Shown: positions 34,330 to 46,459 of the stretch, piece by piece
Numbering within the stretch: position 1 is the first letter of the stretch
Layout: every line of letters starts with the position of its first letter
Origin: Mycteria americana
Taxonomy: Eukaryota; Chordata; Aves; Ciconiiformes; Ciconiidae
Direction: 5' to 3'
NCBI RefSeq assembly: GCF_035582795.1
Contig: NC_134383.1
Span: 7,501-71,500 of the forward strand
DNA: 64,000 nucleotides
The notes under the pieces: model-generated
Seen by the model: the letters and a program-made list of their open reading frames with translations, nothing else
Database searches by the model: none
Told to the model about the DNA's origin: nothing
Program-made: the position numbers and the translations under genes

Positions 34330-35290
34330 CGGTGCCGAGCTGCAGTTCCGGCTTCCGACCCGCCCGACGACCAAACGCCGGTAGCTCAGGTGGGGAGCGG
34401 CGCATGCGCGGTGGCGCATTTTCAAGTGCTCGCTGCTGCCTCTCAGGGGATCAAAGTCGGTACTGCAGCTGGAGAGCCGCACTGGTGCAATTTTTTTGGT
34501 GTTCGCTGCTGCCGCCCGGTGGACAAAAGTCGGTAGTGCAGATGGGGAGCCACGCTTGCGCAGTGGTGCATTTTAAAGTGCTCACTGCTATCGCTCATTG
34601 CAACAGGGTCGGTACTGCAGCCGGGGATCCGCGCATGCGCGGTGGGTCTTTTGTGCTCGCTGCTGCATCCCGGTGGACAAAGGTCGGTACTGCAGATGGG
34701 GAACCGCGCATGCGCGGTGGCGCATTTTCGCGAGCTAGCTGCTGCCTCCGTGTGGACAAACGTCGGTACTGCAGCTGGGGGGCCGCGCATGCGCAGTGGT
34801 GCCTTCGCCCGACCTCGCTGCTGCCGCCCTGTGGACAAACGTCGGTACTGCAGCAGTGGGGGTCGCGCATGCGCAGCGGTGCCTTCGCCCGACCTCGCTG
34901 CTGCCACCCTGTGGACAAACGGCGGTACTGCAGATGGGGAACGCGCATGCGCGCTGAAGCATTTGTTTTGTGCTCGCTGCTGCTGCCCAGTGACCAAAAG
35001 CCGGTACTGCAGCCTGGGAGCCGCGCATGCGCGCTGGCGCTTTTTTGTGCTCACTCCTGCCGCCCCGTGGACAGAGGTCGGTACTGCTGTTGCGGCTCGG
35101 CGCATGCGCGATGGCGCATTTTCCCGTGCTGGCTACTGCCGCTCAGTGGAACAAGGTCGGTACTGCAGCTGGGGAGCCACGCATGCGCGGTGGGGCGCTT
35201 TTTGTGTGGGTGGGGGGGGGTGTGGGGGTGTGCGCTCGCTGCTGACACCCGGTGACCACACGTCGGTACTGCAGCTGCGGAGAGCTCTGT
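34330..35290. repeat. 79-bp GC-rich tandem array with NRF1-type palindromes
   Basis: About eleven units of 77-80 bp. The shared unit is GGTCGGTACTGCAG, a short G-rich spacer, GCGCATGCGC, then G(T/C)GGTGC, a variable part and GCTCGCTGCTGCC. The palindrome is intact at 34706, 34785, 34865, 34943, 35023 and 35100, nearly intact at 34400, 34631 and 35180, and decayed in the units near 34480 and 34550. GCGCATGCGC is the core of the known NRF1 binding site. Long frames on both strands result from the repeat, because 79 is not a multiple of three but GC-rich units have few stops. Confidence 0.92.
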
Positions 35291-35880
35291 CCGTCTTGTT
35301 GCCATTTAAAATTTCTTCACATACATCATCTTCCTATGCATTTTAAACTCCTTTTTTTAATTCATATATATGAGTTATTTTTCTATTTTATCACCCTCTA
35401 TATCTCTATTTAGATTTTTTCATATTCTAAACCCCTTTATATAATAGAGAGAGGGGTTTCTTTTAAAATCTTTTTACATATATATAGAGATAACATTTTT
35501 CAATATTTATATAAAAGAGAGATTTTTCTCTACTTCAATCCCTACACCCCTATTTAGTTTTTAATTATTTAATCCCTCCCCCACGACTTCTCAGGCATTT
35601 TGGGGCTGTCACCCCCCTTTCGGGGGCGGGGGGGGTGACCTGTCCCATGACCCCCCCCCATCCCCTCACTCAACGTGCTCCTCTGCCACATCATCGTCCC
35701 CCCCCAGTGACACTGGGGTGCCCCAAATGACATCATCACTCCCCAGCCTCCCCCCTTCTTAGTCACACCCAAAAGACAAACAAAACAAGGGAAACTGCCC
35801 CAACTGCCAGCTCCTTACTTTAATCAGGCCCTTTACATATGTACGTGCCCCACCAAAAAAGGAGAGCTCCGCTAGAAAAA
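35291..35880. other. AT-rich then G-run intergenic sequence
   Basis: 35340-35560 is AT-rich with short TATATA and GAGAGA motifs. 35570-35760 is dominated by C and G runs. No gene seen. Confidence 0.5.
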
Positions 35881-36240
35881 TAAGGGGGGGCAGCCCCCCA
35901 GACGCTTGCAGCCCCCCCAGCCCCTGTCCCACAGCCTGGCAGCCGCCCCATGGCACAGGGGAGCGTGCCCGACGACGGTGCCACCTCTCTTGCTCGGCCT
36001 CTGCTCCGCCATCTTCCCTCTCCGTTCCCACGCTGCGATGGGCTCCTCAGGGCAACAAACGGCCCCGGTCCCTCTCGGCCCCGGGCTCTCCCCACCAGAC
36101 AGCCCTCGCTGCCGCACCTGCCCGGCACCCGCCCGAGACAGAGCCAGGAGCCTCCAGGCACAGGGCTGGCCCCTGACCCTCAGCATGCTTAATGACCCGC
36201 AGGGAAACCTGGCCGGGGGGATCTAGGGAGCACCACCAGA
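35880..36240. promoter_or_regulatory. CpG-rich stretch, possible promoter
   Basis: The sequence is GC- and CpG-rich and contains, on the minus strand, an ATG in a GCCGCC-like setting at 36010-36012 (GAAGATGGCGGAGCAG). This resembles a housekeeping first exon, but no clear splice donor follows and I cannot name a product. Confidence 0.3.
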
Positions 36241-39238
36241 CGCTTACAGCAAGACCGCTGGAAAACAAAAACCCCAAATTCCATTTCAGCACATGAAAAA
36301 AACCAGCACAGCAGAAAGTACAGGGATTCAGTCAGAATAAGGGATAGGAGAGCAGTTGAGCTAAAGGAGGATTCTAGGGAAACAGCTCCGCTCGAGATAC
36401 AGCGCACGCTTTAACAGCTACAGTGACTGCAACGCTTCAAATCACTATTAAGACCAAGGGATAGGATTTTCAACACCTTCTTCACCTAAAAGTGAACGCT
36501 CTTGCTGCTCTTGGAAAATGCCTCATCCCTTCCTTCCAGCACTGCTGCAGGGAGACAACCCTGTGAGGCTGCAGGAGAAGGTCGGACCCTCATCAGAACC
36601 TACGCTTACGGATCCACCACAACGGCTGCCGCCCTCGCGCTGCTGCTGCACGTCTCGCTTGATCGGTCAAGAAAGCTGAAAGGGAAGTGTAAAACTTTAG
36701 GGAGTAACATGGAAAATAAAGAACAAATCTCAGTAATTCACTCTACACTAAAAAGGTGGGCGTATGTTTATATACATCCAACAACAACACTTACACTATA
36801 AAAGCATTTGAGTTTCCTTTTGCATTCATTTAACTTGCAGAGCTGGGATACCATTAAATCATCTATCTCCAAAATGCATGGTTATAAGGGGACTGGGGGG
36901 GGGTCGTGTGTTATGTAACTAGGAGGGACATCTGCCCAGCCGCGCTGCCCAAGAGACATGCTGCTGAAGCGCCGGGGAAACGCCCCACGGAAAGAGAGGC
37001 AGAAATAAAGTACTGCAGAGCACGCCATCAAAATACTGGGGAAAAACCCATAACATTCAGTTGCCTCTCTCTTGAAACATGGAGAACTAATACCCAACTG
37101 CTGAAATACGCCTCATGAGTTGTATGCCACAGCTATTGGGCAGTTACAGTTTAAACAGTGCCAATCACTTTGTAAATGACACAATTTTAGCTTCTGTTTA
37201 AAGTTTCTGTTATGATAGAAAAGGCAGTGAGATAAGAGATCCCCCAGACGGTTTCACTGGGGGTGGGACGGGACGGACGGGGTGGGGGGGACACGGGGAC
37301 ACAACCCAACAACAACATGGACGGACACACAGAAATCAAATCCCCAGTGCTGCAACGCATCAGGCTACCAAAAGGGACTGGCAGATTTGCTAATGCTTTT
37401 GGCTGTACTGAAGCATGCGGAGGAACGCCTTTTTATCATATCTCGGCTGTTACAACTCAGAACCAAAGACCAGCGATGCCATCAACTTTTGGAAGACGTG
37501 CTGGGCTTGGGCCCCTGCAAGGAAATTGACTTTTTTTTTTTTTTTTTTTTTTAAGAGTCTTGTTGCTGATGACTTCTGCTGGCACGTACGGCCGCTCCAA
37601 TGGGAAGTTCATCAAATGCAACTTCTTTGAATGAGAAAGATTTCCAGTCAGGAAAATCTCTTTCCAACTGAAGCCAAAAATTACACACTGTAGCTTCAGG
37701 AAAAAGGACCCTGTTGAAGCAGTAACTCACCAAAACCACATCAGGACTCACTGGCGGTACTTACAAGGCTGCTAATGCTTCTTGGGGAAGCCTGGAAAAC
37801 ACGCGGAAGCGACGCCCTTTTCTCCCGTTTTGTCCGCGTCTCTTCTTTGACCTTGACGGCTTTTAGTACGGACGCTAGGATCGCAGCAAGCTTTTTCAAG
37901 TACTGCTAGAAGATATTTTAAAAACTTACTGACTGAAAAAGCAGAAAGCTTTTACCATGAAAACAAAGGCTCGCTCTTCTGAACAGCTGAACTCTTCCCA
38001 ACAGTTTCTCTCCTCTTGTAGTACAAAATTATTTTCACAGTATCGTTTAATAGTAAGCGCACAGAAACAGAAGATTACGCTCTCAGGAAGAGAAAAGAAA
38101 CCAAGGGAAGTCAGCTTGGCACAGGCACGCTCCAGAACACGCCTTTACGCTATTTGTAGTATTTGTGTTGAAATACTTCATAGAAAAACTATAGAAGGAG
38201 AGTTGGCACATTCTTCATGTTCACTTTAAAGCCCACGCTATGAGTACCTTAGGAAAAACGCAGGCACACATCGTAGGCATACCGTGTACTTGCAGATCGC
38301 TACGGAGCCTTTCCATCCATCTTGTACTTTCCCGGTAGAAGAAAGGGCGACCACGGTGAAATGGTGGCAGCTGACATTCTGCTGAGAGAGAAAAAAACCT
38401 TCAGCATAAAGCTGGGTAGAATCTAAAACTTCCTTCTTTTTGTGAAGGTTTGTGAACACTACAACTGAGTGGAGGAAAAAGTGTTTTGCTTCATCTTTGG
38501 TACTCGATGAGGAAACGTCGAAGGTGATGCAGACCGAGCTATTAAAATCTCGGTACAGAAGTATTCATTACTTCAGACGGCAAGATGGTTCTGCCAGGTC
38601 GGTCAAGCCAAGCACCGGGTTCTAATGCCAGCCCAGTGGTGTCCATGATATCTCTCACAGCCTCCCATGTAATAGACAGCTCCCGTGTCCGGGACCATGT
38701 TTTGCATGTCCCAGGCCCTCCCTGCACCCATGATGAAAATCAAACAGAACAATTAAGGACTCTGCTTCATCACCTCAGCCTCCAAAAGAAGCTTCCTTCC
38801 TCTGCTGATGGTCAACACGGATATCCCCGTGCTGTTCCTTGAATGCGGGCTGGCCTTGGGTGCCTGTACTGCCAAAGGAAGAGAAAATGATTATGCTCCG
38901 ATAACCTGCTCCACCATGCTCTTGTTCTGCAAGAAATCCAAAGAAAGCCACCATCCCGGTAACTGCATAACAGAAGGTTGCGCAGGAGATGGGTGAGCCC
39001 ATCCCCAGAGATGGAAAACTCTGCTAGGACCCTGCTTTGCCTTTCAGCAACGGTGCCCACCATCAGGGTGCCCTGAACCCCTTTGTGAGTTGCTAGGGAA
39101 ATCATACACAATTAGTTCAAAACACCTGGCAAATAAGGTATGACCTAAAGCACCAAGATATGACACCAAACAGAACAAAATCTTGACCCTCTGACACACT
39201 CTGAAAGGGATTAGCACACCCATGTAATATATACTCAC
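36241..39238. other. Sequence without a recognised gene
   Basis: Scattered short frames on both strands look mildly exon-like. One is a plus frame near 37370-37530 with a Leu-rich helical pattern that runs into about 20 T; another is a minus frame at 37551-37751. I recognise none of them and none has paired, convincing splice sites. Nothing else is seen apart from the T-run. Confidence 0.35.
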
Positions 39239-39540
39239 ATGATCGACCCACGTACTGGACTTCCTCAGGGTCAGCCCTGCAAAGACAAGAGGAAGCCTGA
39301 CGCTACCTCCCTGGACGCCCTGGCACTCCGAGCGCTCTGCTCCCCTCGTGGGAAAACGCTGGTGAGGATACCTGGCAAAAAAAGAGGAAAGAGAGCCACG
39401 GGGACCTGGATGTCAAAAGAAGACCTGACTTTACCCGCAGGAAAAAAACAAAAGAAACCTTGCCAAAAAAAAATTCTAACCGAAAACCAGAAAGCTCAAA
39501 AAGACAGGATATTGTACCATGAGGCAACCAAGACTGCCCA

Positions 39541-41902
39541 ACAGATGAAGCCACGAGGACGAGAGGTCCGCCATGAAGGCGGCATGAGACCCTCGAGCCC
39601 GATTACCTACAAAGCCCCTTAGGGAATTACAGCGGCAGTCAGCCGATGGAAAAACCACCATGGCGTGACATGGTGACTCAAAGACCTAAAATGGACACCT
39701 TACGAGTACAGAAACCGGTGCTAAAAACACACTAGATGAACAAGAACAAGAGAACCTATCTGCCATGACCGATACTAGAGCAAACCTCATTGGACACTTC
39801 AGGAAAAAGGCAAAAATGGAATAACAGAAAAAGCTTGTGTGCCCGGGACCGAGATAAAAAAGAGCCCTGGCTGAAGGCTGTTATGAGCACAAATAATACA
39901 CATCCTCTCCTCCAAGATATTCCAGGGAAGACAACGGTACAAGCCTGCACTGGAAATAAATGCCTAGTCAATGCCTCTAAATAACAATGACTGTGACATC
40001 CACATGGACGGTGAAGGGATGGATGCAAAAATTCAGTCAGGGAACGCAGTAACTAAAAGGCACAGAGGAGCAGAGACCTCCAAGTTCTGGAGCATGTATT
40101 TTAATGTACCTCACGCTTTCCAAGATGAGACTCTTCTGATGTTCAGCCCTGCATGTTGCGATGCGGAGACCCAGATGGTACACACTGCGTCTTTTGTGAC
40201 TTTGCCATACCTCCCATCAGCTGCGGAGAGCCTAAAAGAGAACAGACCTCGTCAACACCCAAATCCAACTGCAAAACTGACCTGAGAAAGCCTGATGAAC
40301 TCGCCTCCCTTTCCCAACCATCCCCTGGTCCCACAACTTTAGAAACCCCTTCTCTTCTCCTGAACTGTCAGGGAAGGAACCCCACTCCTTCCCGACAGCT
40401 CCTGCCCTGTATCAGCACCCCTGAATCCCCCGTGTCAGCAGCTCCTCGGGAGCTGCTCTTCCAAGCTGTGCCCTGCATTCTGCAGGCACCTCCTATCTTC
40501 TGCCTTCCCACAGACTCTGGGCTTTGCTACAGGCCCACAAAATAAGCAAAGTCTTGACACTTATAACCTATGAGGGGCCGGCCACAAGCTGCAAAGGTTC
40601 TAGGGACAACACGGTAGTCTGCGGGCAACAGAGAAAGGCAATGAGCCGTTCCATACCCTGACAGACATTATGCCTTACGTTCATGCCGCTTTCTTGAGAA
40701 ATGCTAAAATTTCATATACAGATGCATACAAGATGCTCGCCCTAACCCCTGCTAGATCATATCACCATCAGTCCTATTAAGAGAAATGATATCAGCAACT
40801 TACACAGCATACAGCCAAATTGGTGAAAAAAAAAAAAAAAAAAAAAAAAAGGTTTAATCTTCAATAAAGTCAGGAATTCCAAGAAAACACAACGCACTTA
40901 GAATAAGAAAAAAAACCCAAAACATACTATTAAATACCCCAAAACATACCGCAGGCCCTGCCCACCACCCTTCCCACAATCCCCTGGGAACAGGGAGGGG
41001 CAAACCACCAGAAAGCATAAAGGCGGCCGCAGGAGCAGCAGGGAGTTTTCTCATCTGCCTTAAGTTTACAGCATGCAAAGCACTGGACAGAAAAAGCGAC
41101 CCTTACTGGAGACGACGACAATCCCCGCTCTTTAACTACAACCGCATCTATTGCGTCAACAACACGACCGGGCAGGGAACGAAACTTAATTTTTCTGGGA
41201 CGTAGACAGAAAAAGATAGGTGTCATACTAAGCTATGTAGGAAAGTAGCTCATTAAATGCAATAACGTTATTATCAAAAATTACGTGCTTTAGTTTCCTA
41301 TAAAAAAACGAAAATGCTATGGGGTTACGCTTCATTTCTAGCAAGACCGCACACGCTTCCTAACTTCTACAAGACTACGTTCTGGACAGGACTGAATGAA
41401 AAAGGATTCTTGTGGGATCTAGATCTGCTTTCTGAAAAACATCTGCGGTTGCAAAGTAAACTATTTACTGTAAATCACTAACGATTCAGAGGCACCTTAA
41501 TGGTCTCTCCGACTGACTCCCTTACCAGAACTAGATGAGTCCCAAAGGACAGAAAACACAAAAAAAACATCAAAATACAAGAAACGTATGAGAGGCTGTA
41601 TGAAGCAGCCTAATTAACACCTAAGTAGCTAGAAGAAAAATAAATTGCAAAACACAACAGAAAACACCACGGGAGACGTGTCCATCAAAACAGATTAAAG
41701 CTATCGCCTTCTCTGAAAAACTCAAGAGGAGATCTGCGCCGACAACAGACATCTTTGGGGTGCCAGACACCAAACAGAAACACACTATAAGGCAGAAACC
41801 AGACAGACTGCTGTGGAGCACAAAGATGGCTTTGGCAAAGGTTCTGACAGAACGAGAGGCATCGTCACAGGGGGTGAGAGAGGTCCCGAAGGGGCCAGAG
41901 AG
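39541..41902 (+). repeat. Segmental duplication, copy B
   Basis: Direct partner of 10770-13361. It has an A-run of about 26 near 40827, and a deletion near 40940 relative to copy A. Its right end passes without a break into the purine-rich repeat array, which copy A has lost at the LTR junction. Confidence 0.9.
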
Positions 41903-43900
41903 ACCGAGACAGGGACACAATGAGCTCAGAAGGGAACTGAACAAAGTACAGATGCCCTCAGGGGACCGGGGACTGAATGGAGGCGCACCAAACAGGTGAG
42001 AGGACAGAAAGACCGGCCAGGGTAAGAGATGCGGACTCAGGAAGGGTTCTGAGGAGAAGAGAGGGGTGCAAAGTGCCCTGCCAGTCTAAAACAGGGCTCT
42101 GGGGCATAGGAGACGTCTCACGAGAACTTGGCAAAGGGAGCAGAGGAGTCCCGAGGGGGCCCGAGAGACCAAAGAAGCCTCAGAGATGACAATGAGGAGC
42201 TCTGAAGGGGATTTCAACCAAGTACAGATGTTGTCAGGAGGTCGGGGGCTGAATGAAGGCATCCTAAACAGCAAAGAGTAAGAGTGCTCTGAAGTGCACA
42301 AAAGAACCAAAAAAAAATCGAAAGGGAGCCAAAGTGCTACAAGCACGTTGTGGACTACAAGAAAGGACTCAGATGACATTGTTATAGAGAGTAGAGGAAT
42401 GAGGAGGGGGCAGGGTAAGAAAAGAAGGCTTGGAGACACAGCGAGGGCCTTGGAGTCTCAGGAGGGCATCTAGGCAAACTAGAGAAGACTGAGCGAGAGA
42501 GGAACCAAATAGAGACACCCTCGATGGCAGAGAGAAAGATAAAGGAGCGCTGCGTAGCAAAGAAAGAGGCTCTGACGGAACAAGAAAGAAAGAAAGCGAG
42601 ATAATATGCTACAAGGTGCTGTAGAGAACAAAGAAGGGCTCAGGAGGCATCATGACTGTGAGGAAAGGGATGTTGAGGGGGGCTGACGGACAAAAGAAGG
42701 CTTGGGACAACAAGGAGGAACTCGGGTGATCATCTGAACGGAGTACAGATGGTCTCCGGTGGCCAGGCACTGAACACAGGGATCCTAGATAGCGTAGAGG
42801 AACAAATGAGTGCTCTACAGCTCAAATTGCTACGAGATGGATGTGGAGCACAAGGAAGGTCTCGGGAGGCATCGTGACTGGGAGAAAAAATGTCCTGAGT
42901 GAGCCAGAGAGAGAGAAAAAGGACTGGGGACACAACGATTAAATCCAGAGGGGATCTGAACTGAGTAAACGCGTCCTCAGAGGGCCAGGGAACAAAGAGA
43001 GGCACAGCTAGAGGGAAGAGAGGACAGAATGCCTGGGCTGCATCACAGATACGGACTCAGGAAGTCTTCTGAGGGAACAAGAGGGGTGTGCGAGGTCAGC
43101 TGCAAAGCTAAAAGCGTGCTAAGGGCAACCTTGAAGGCATCCATAGGCATCGTGACACCATCAGAGGGGCCCTGAACGGGCCAGAGAGACCAAAGGTGGC
43201 TCAGGGACACAAGGAGTAAGTCCAGAGGGGATCTGACGAGACTGTAGATGTCCTCAGGGGACCAGGGACTGAACAGAGGTGTCCTAGCTAGCACAGAGGA
43301 CAACGTGAGTGTTCTGGAGGTGAAAGATGACATCGGGAATGGTTCTCGGGAGCAAGAAGGGCGCAAATTGCGCTACAGAGCCACAGAGGGCTGCGGGGCA
43401 CGAGTACGGCCTCAGGAGGCACGGTGACGGCAGAAGAAGGGTGCTGAGAGTGAAAGAGAGAGACAGAAAGCGGCTCTGGCACGCAGTGCAAAACTCAAGA
43501 GGGTGTCCCAGCGATGTCCTCCGGGGATGAGCGACCGAACGGAGACATCCCAGATGGCAGTGAATAAGGTCAGGGAGCCGTGGGGCACAACAAAAGCCTG
43601 AGGAGGGGTTCTGTCCGAATAAGAGACACACACAAAGAGGGCTGCAGAGCTCGAAGGGTGCCATGGGGCACGAGGACAGTCTCAGGAGGCATCATGACAG
43701 GAACGAGGGGGCTCCGGGGGGCGGGGGAAACGTGGACAAAGAGACAAACAAATGATTGCTGACACAATTAGGTACTCCGGAGGGGATCTAAACAGAGTAC
43801 AGATGTCACAAGGGAGACACTGACCCACTGGAGGCAAGCGAGATGGAGGAGAGGACAAAGAGACTGCTCTGAGGAAGAAGGAAAAGATGTTCTGACAAAC
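41870..43900 (+). repeat. Purine-rich tandem repeat, about 275-bp period
   Basis: Roughly eight diverged direct units on the plus strand. The landmark A(G)TACAGATG-TCAGGGG-CGGGGACTGAA recurs near 41948, 42221, 42739, 42965, 43243 and 43797, with spacings of about 226-278 bases or twice that. The strand is strongly purine-rich, so the complementary strand shows long Ser/Leu/Pro-rich frames that are not genes. Confidence 0.8.
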
Positions 43901-43989
43901 TGAGATGGCTACAAATTACGCTTCAGAAATAACAGCGTGCCAAGGAGACTCTCTAAAGCCTCGGGATGAATTGAGAGAAGAGAAAAAAA

Positions 43990-44620
43990 ACAAAAGACAG
44001 AAAGAAAATTTAAGAAGCAACAGGGTATGTGACAAACAAGAAGGAATTAAAAAACAGGGATAGACAGCTCCATAAAAGTCAACATAGAAAGAAAATTTAA
44101 AAAGCAAAAGGGTACAAAGACAGAGGAGAAAACAACTGAAAAATAGGGACAGAAAACTACATAAAAGTAGACATAGAAAGAAAATGGAAAAATTGAGGCA
44201 TTAAAGGAGGAAAACATTAAAAAATAGGGGCAACAAACTAAATAAATGGAGACATAGAAAGAAAACTGAAAAATTGAGAGAGCACCCAACAGACAAGAAA
44301 GAATTAAAAAATAGGGGCAGGAACTAGATAAAAGCAGATGTAGGAAAAAACTTTAAAAAGCAACAAGATTAAGGAAATAGAGGAAAAAAGTAAAAAACAG
44401 GAACAGCAAACTAAATAAACAAAGACATAGAAACAAAATTTTAAAAGTGACAGGGTACAGCACTGACTAGAACGAAACAGAAAAATAAAGACAGTGAAGT
44501 GGATAAAAATAGATATAGAAAAAAATTTAAAAGCAACGTGACACAGGACAGACAGGAAATAATAAAAAATAGGGTTAGACATCTTGATAAAACTAGTCAT
44601 AGAAAGAAGAGAGAGGGACA
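43990..44620 (+). repeat. A-rich minisatellite, about 86-bp period
   Basis: Seven or eight units marked by ACATAGAAAGAAAA followed by TTTAAAAAG and AAAAAATAGGGGCA. The landmark falls near 44084, 44171, 44252, 44338, 44425, 44512 and 44596. Confidence 0.85.
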
Positions 44621-45240
44621 GGCAGAAGAACAGAGGAAGAAGGACAGGAGGAATATAAAAAAAGCCGAAGGACAGGCAGCCAGAAAATGAAATACAGAAA
44701 AAAAGAGCGGGATGGCGAGCAAGACAGGCCAGGGGAGAGATGACGGTGGCAGGTGGGCAAGGAGAACAACAGAGAATTGGAGGCGGGGGAAGGACAGGGG
44801 CAGGGAACAGCACAGAGGGACAGGGAGCAGGACAGAGAGAGGGAGCAGGAAAAAAAAATAGGGACAGGGATAAGGACAGAGACGCAGAGAGACAAAAAGA
44901 GCGATGGGGACCGGGGCCGAGGGATAAAGAGAGGGACAGGGAGCTCAACGCAAGAACAGAGAGAAGAACAGGAGCACAGGTAAGTAGAAAAAATGACAGA
45001 GAGGGAAAGAGAGAGGGTCAGAGAGCCAGGCACAGAGAGGGGGAGCCAGGCAGATGGATGGACAGGCAAAAAGAGAACGATGGAGGAACGAAGGATGGCG
45101 CAACAGAGAAACGGAAGCAGGGAAAGGCAGAGACAGGCAGGGATCTGGGAGGAATGGGGGATGCAGAGGAGGGTGGTGAGGGCCCGGGACGCGGAAGAAG
45201 GGGGACGCACACCCGAGGGCCTGGGACTCACCGCAGCTCT
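44621..45240 (+). repeat. GGGACA/GAGA low-complexity tract
   Basis: Continuation of the purine bias as irregular GGGACAGG, AGAGAG and GGACAG short repeats. It ends where sequence composition becomes normal near 45240. Confidence 0.8.
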
Positions 45241-45790
45241 TGGCGCCGCCTGGGGAAATGTACAATTCGGACGCTTCTCTCTCCCCCTTCCTCTTCTGTA
45301 GCTCCGGTTACTCGACTGTCATCCATCTGAGAGAGTACAGCTAGCGTCTTACAGCTCTTTAAATGAGAAGGTTCACAGATACATAGCGTATCGCACACAC
45401 ACGATACATGAGCATACCGTATCTTCGGATACACGTACAGACCCTGCATTATACGTTAGCGATGTAGCCTGCTGAGGACTATTAATTAGGATCGTTCCCG
45501 GTTCAAAGAGGCAGGGTTTCTCTCTCCTGCAGATGGAGGCGGCTTCCAGTTAGATCCGCTTCGCTTCATTCTTCAGCTGGTTTGCCTTTTTCCGTTCTTT
45601 TCCATGGCGGCTAGTCTAAAAAGACAGCAAGTATTAGACCTTTCCCTTTTCACGCACCCCGCTAAGATAACGAGGCAAGCCAGGGACGACACAAGCAAAC
45701 CTAAGCCGGATGCAGTCAGCGACAGCCACAGAGGAGGAACGCATAACTCAGTCCTCAGGGCCGCCCCAGGAGACGAAAAGAACGAGCAAC
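45241..45790. other. Unassigned sequence before the CpG-rich stretch
   Basis: Composition is ordinary and no exon is recognised. Confidence 0.35.
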
Positions 45791-46459
45791 CGTTACCGAC
45801 AGTTATCTTTGTTCACCCCAGGCTGGATCCGGGGCCCCGCCCTTCTCCGGGGCTCCCGGCAGCCCGTGTCCACGGGCACCCGGGGCGGCAAGGGGACTCT
45901 CACAACCGAACGGGGTACGGGCCAGGCCCTGGCCCGCTCCCAACAGCTCCCGCGCACCACGGTGCCGAGCCCCGCCGTCCCACTACCCCCAGGCGGGCGG
46001 GAGACACCTCCGAGCCCGAGAGCGCCGGAGGATCTCGCTCGCCACACCGGTGATCCCGGCCCTCACCTGCCGCCGACGAAAGGAAGCTCACCCGCCGCGC
46101 CGCCATGCTGCTCGCGGGCACCGCGCATGCGCCGGCCACCGAGGGCGCGTGGGAGGGGCCGGAGGCTGCTCCCGGGACGCGCGCATGCGCCAACGCCGAG
46201 CTGCAGTACCCGCCCTCCGCCGACGGGAGGCAGCAGTGAGCACTCGGCAGCACTGCGCGTGCGCGTCTCGCAGCGCGCGCCGGCGGTTCCATCCGCCATC
46301 GGAGGTGATGCCCCTCTCCTCCGCCCCGCGGCCCCGCCAGCGGTGTCCGTGTACCGGTTCTCCCTCCCACACGCAGCCCCAGGTCCGTCTCCCAGCCCCT
46401 TACGGCCCTTCTGCCGCTCAGAACGTGCCCACTATGGACGTCAGACTGTACTCTAACAG
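45791..46459 (-). promoter_or_regulatory. CpG-rich, bidirectional-looking promoter with inverted 79-bp units
   Basis: This is a CpG-rich segment. Between about 46110 and 46270 it carries, in reverse orientation, up to two units of the repeat at 34330-35290: GCGCATGCGCC near 46119 and 46184, a GTGCTCACTGCTGCC-type block and GGGTACTGCAGCTCGG on the minus strand. These NRF1-type motifs lie just upstream of an ATG on the minus strand. Confidence 0.6.
46092..46106 (-). other. Candidate first coding exon (five codons)
   Basis: On the minus strand ATGGCGGCGCGGCGG is followed exactly by GTGAGC, a good splice donor, giving Met-Ala-Ala-Arg-Arg with phase 0. It lies inside the CpG-rich stretch and downstream of the NRF1-type motifs. 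I found no convincing second exon to the left, so the gene it might start is unknown, or it may be a relic. Confidence 0.35.

Noticed and set aside
34443-35255. Long open frames of 200-326 codons on both strands as real proteins
   Set aside because: They coincide exactly with the 79-bp GC-rich array, occur on both strands at once and repeat the same Cys/Arg-rich phrase.
39239-39622. Lys/Arg-rich plus-strand frame of 127 codons as a gene
   Set aside because: It runs into the segmental duplication, where copy A does not keep the frame, and it shows no recognisable domain.
43990-44620. CRISPR-like array with an 86-bp period
   Set aside because: The whole unit is repeated with gradual divergence. 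There are no short exact repeats with unique spacers, and the genome is that of a bird.
43043-45231. Ser/Leu/Pro-rich minus-strand frames as membrane proteins
   Set aside because: They come from purine-rich tandem repeats read on the complementary strand; no conserved domain, signal or exon structure is present.
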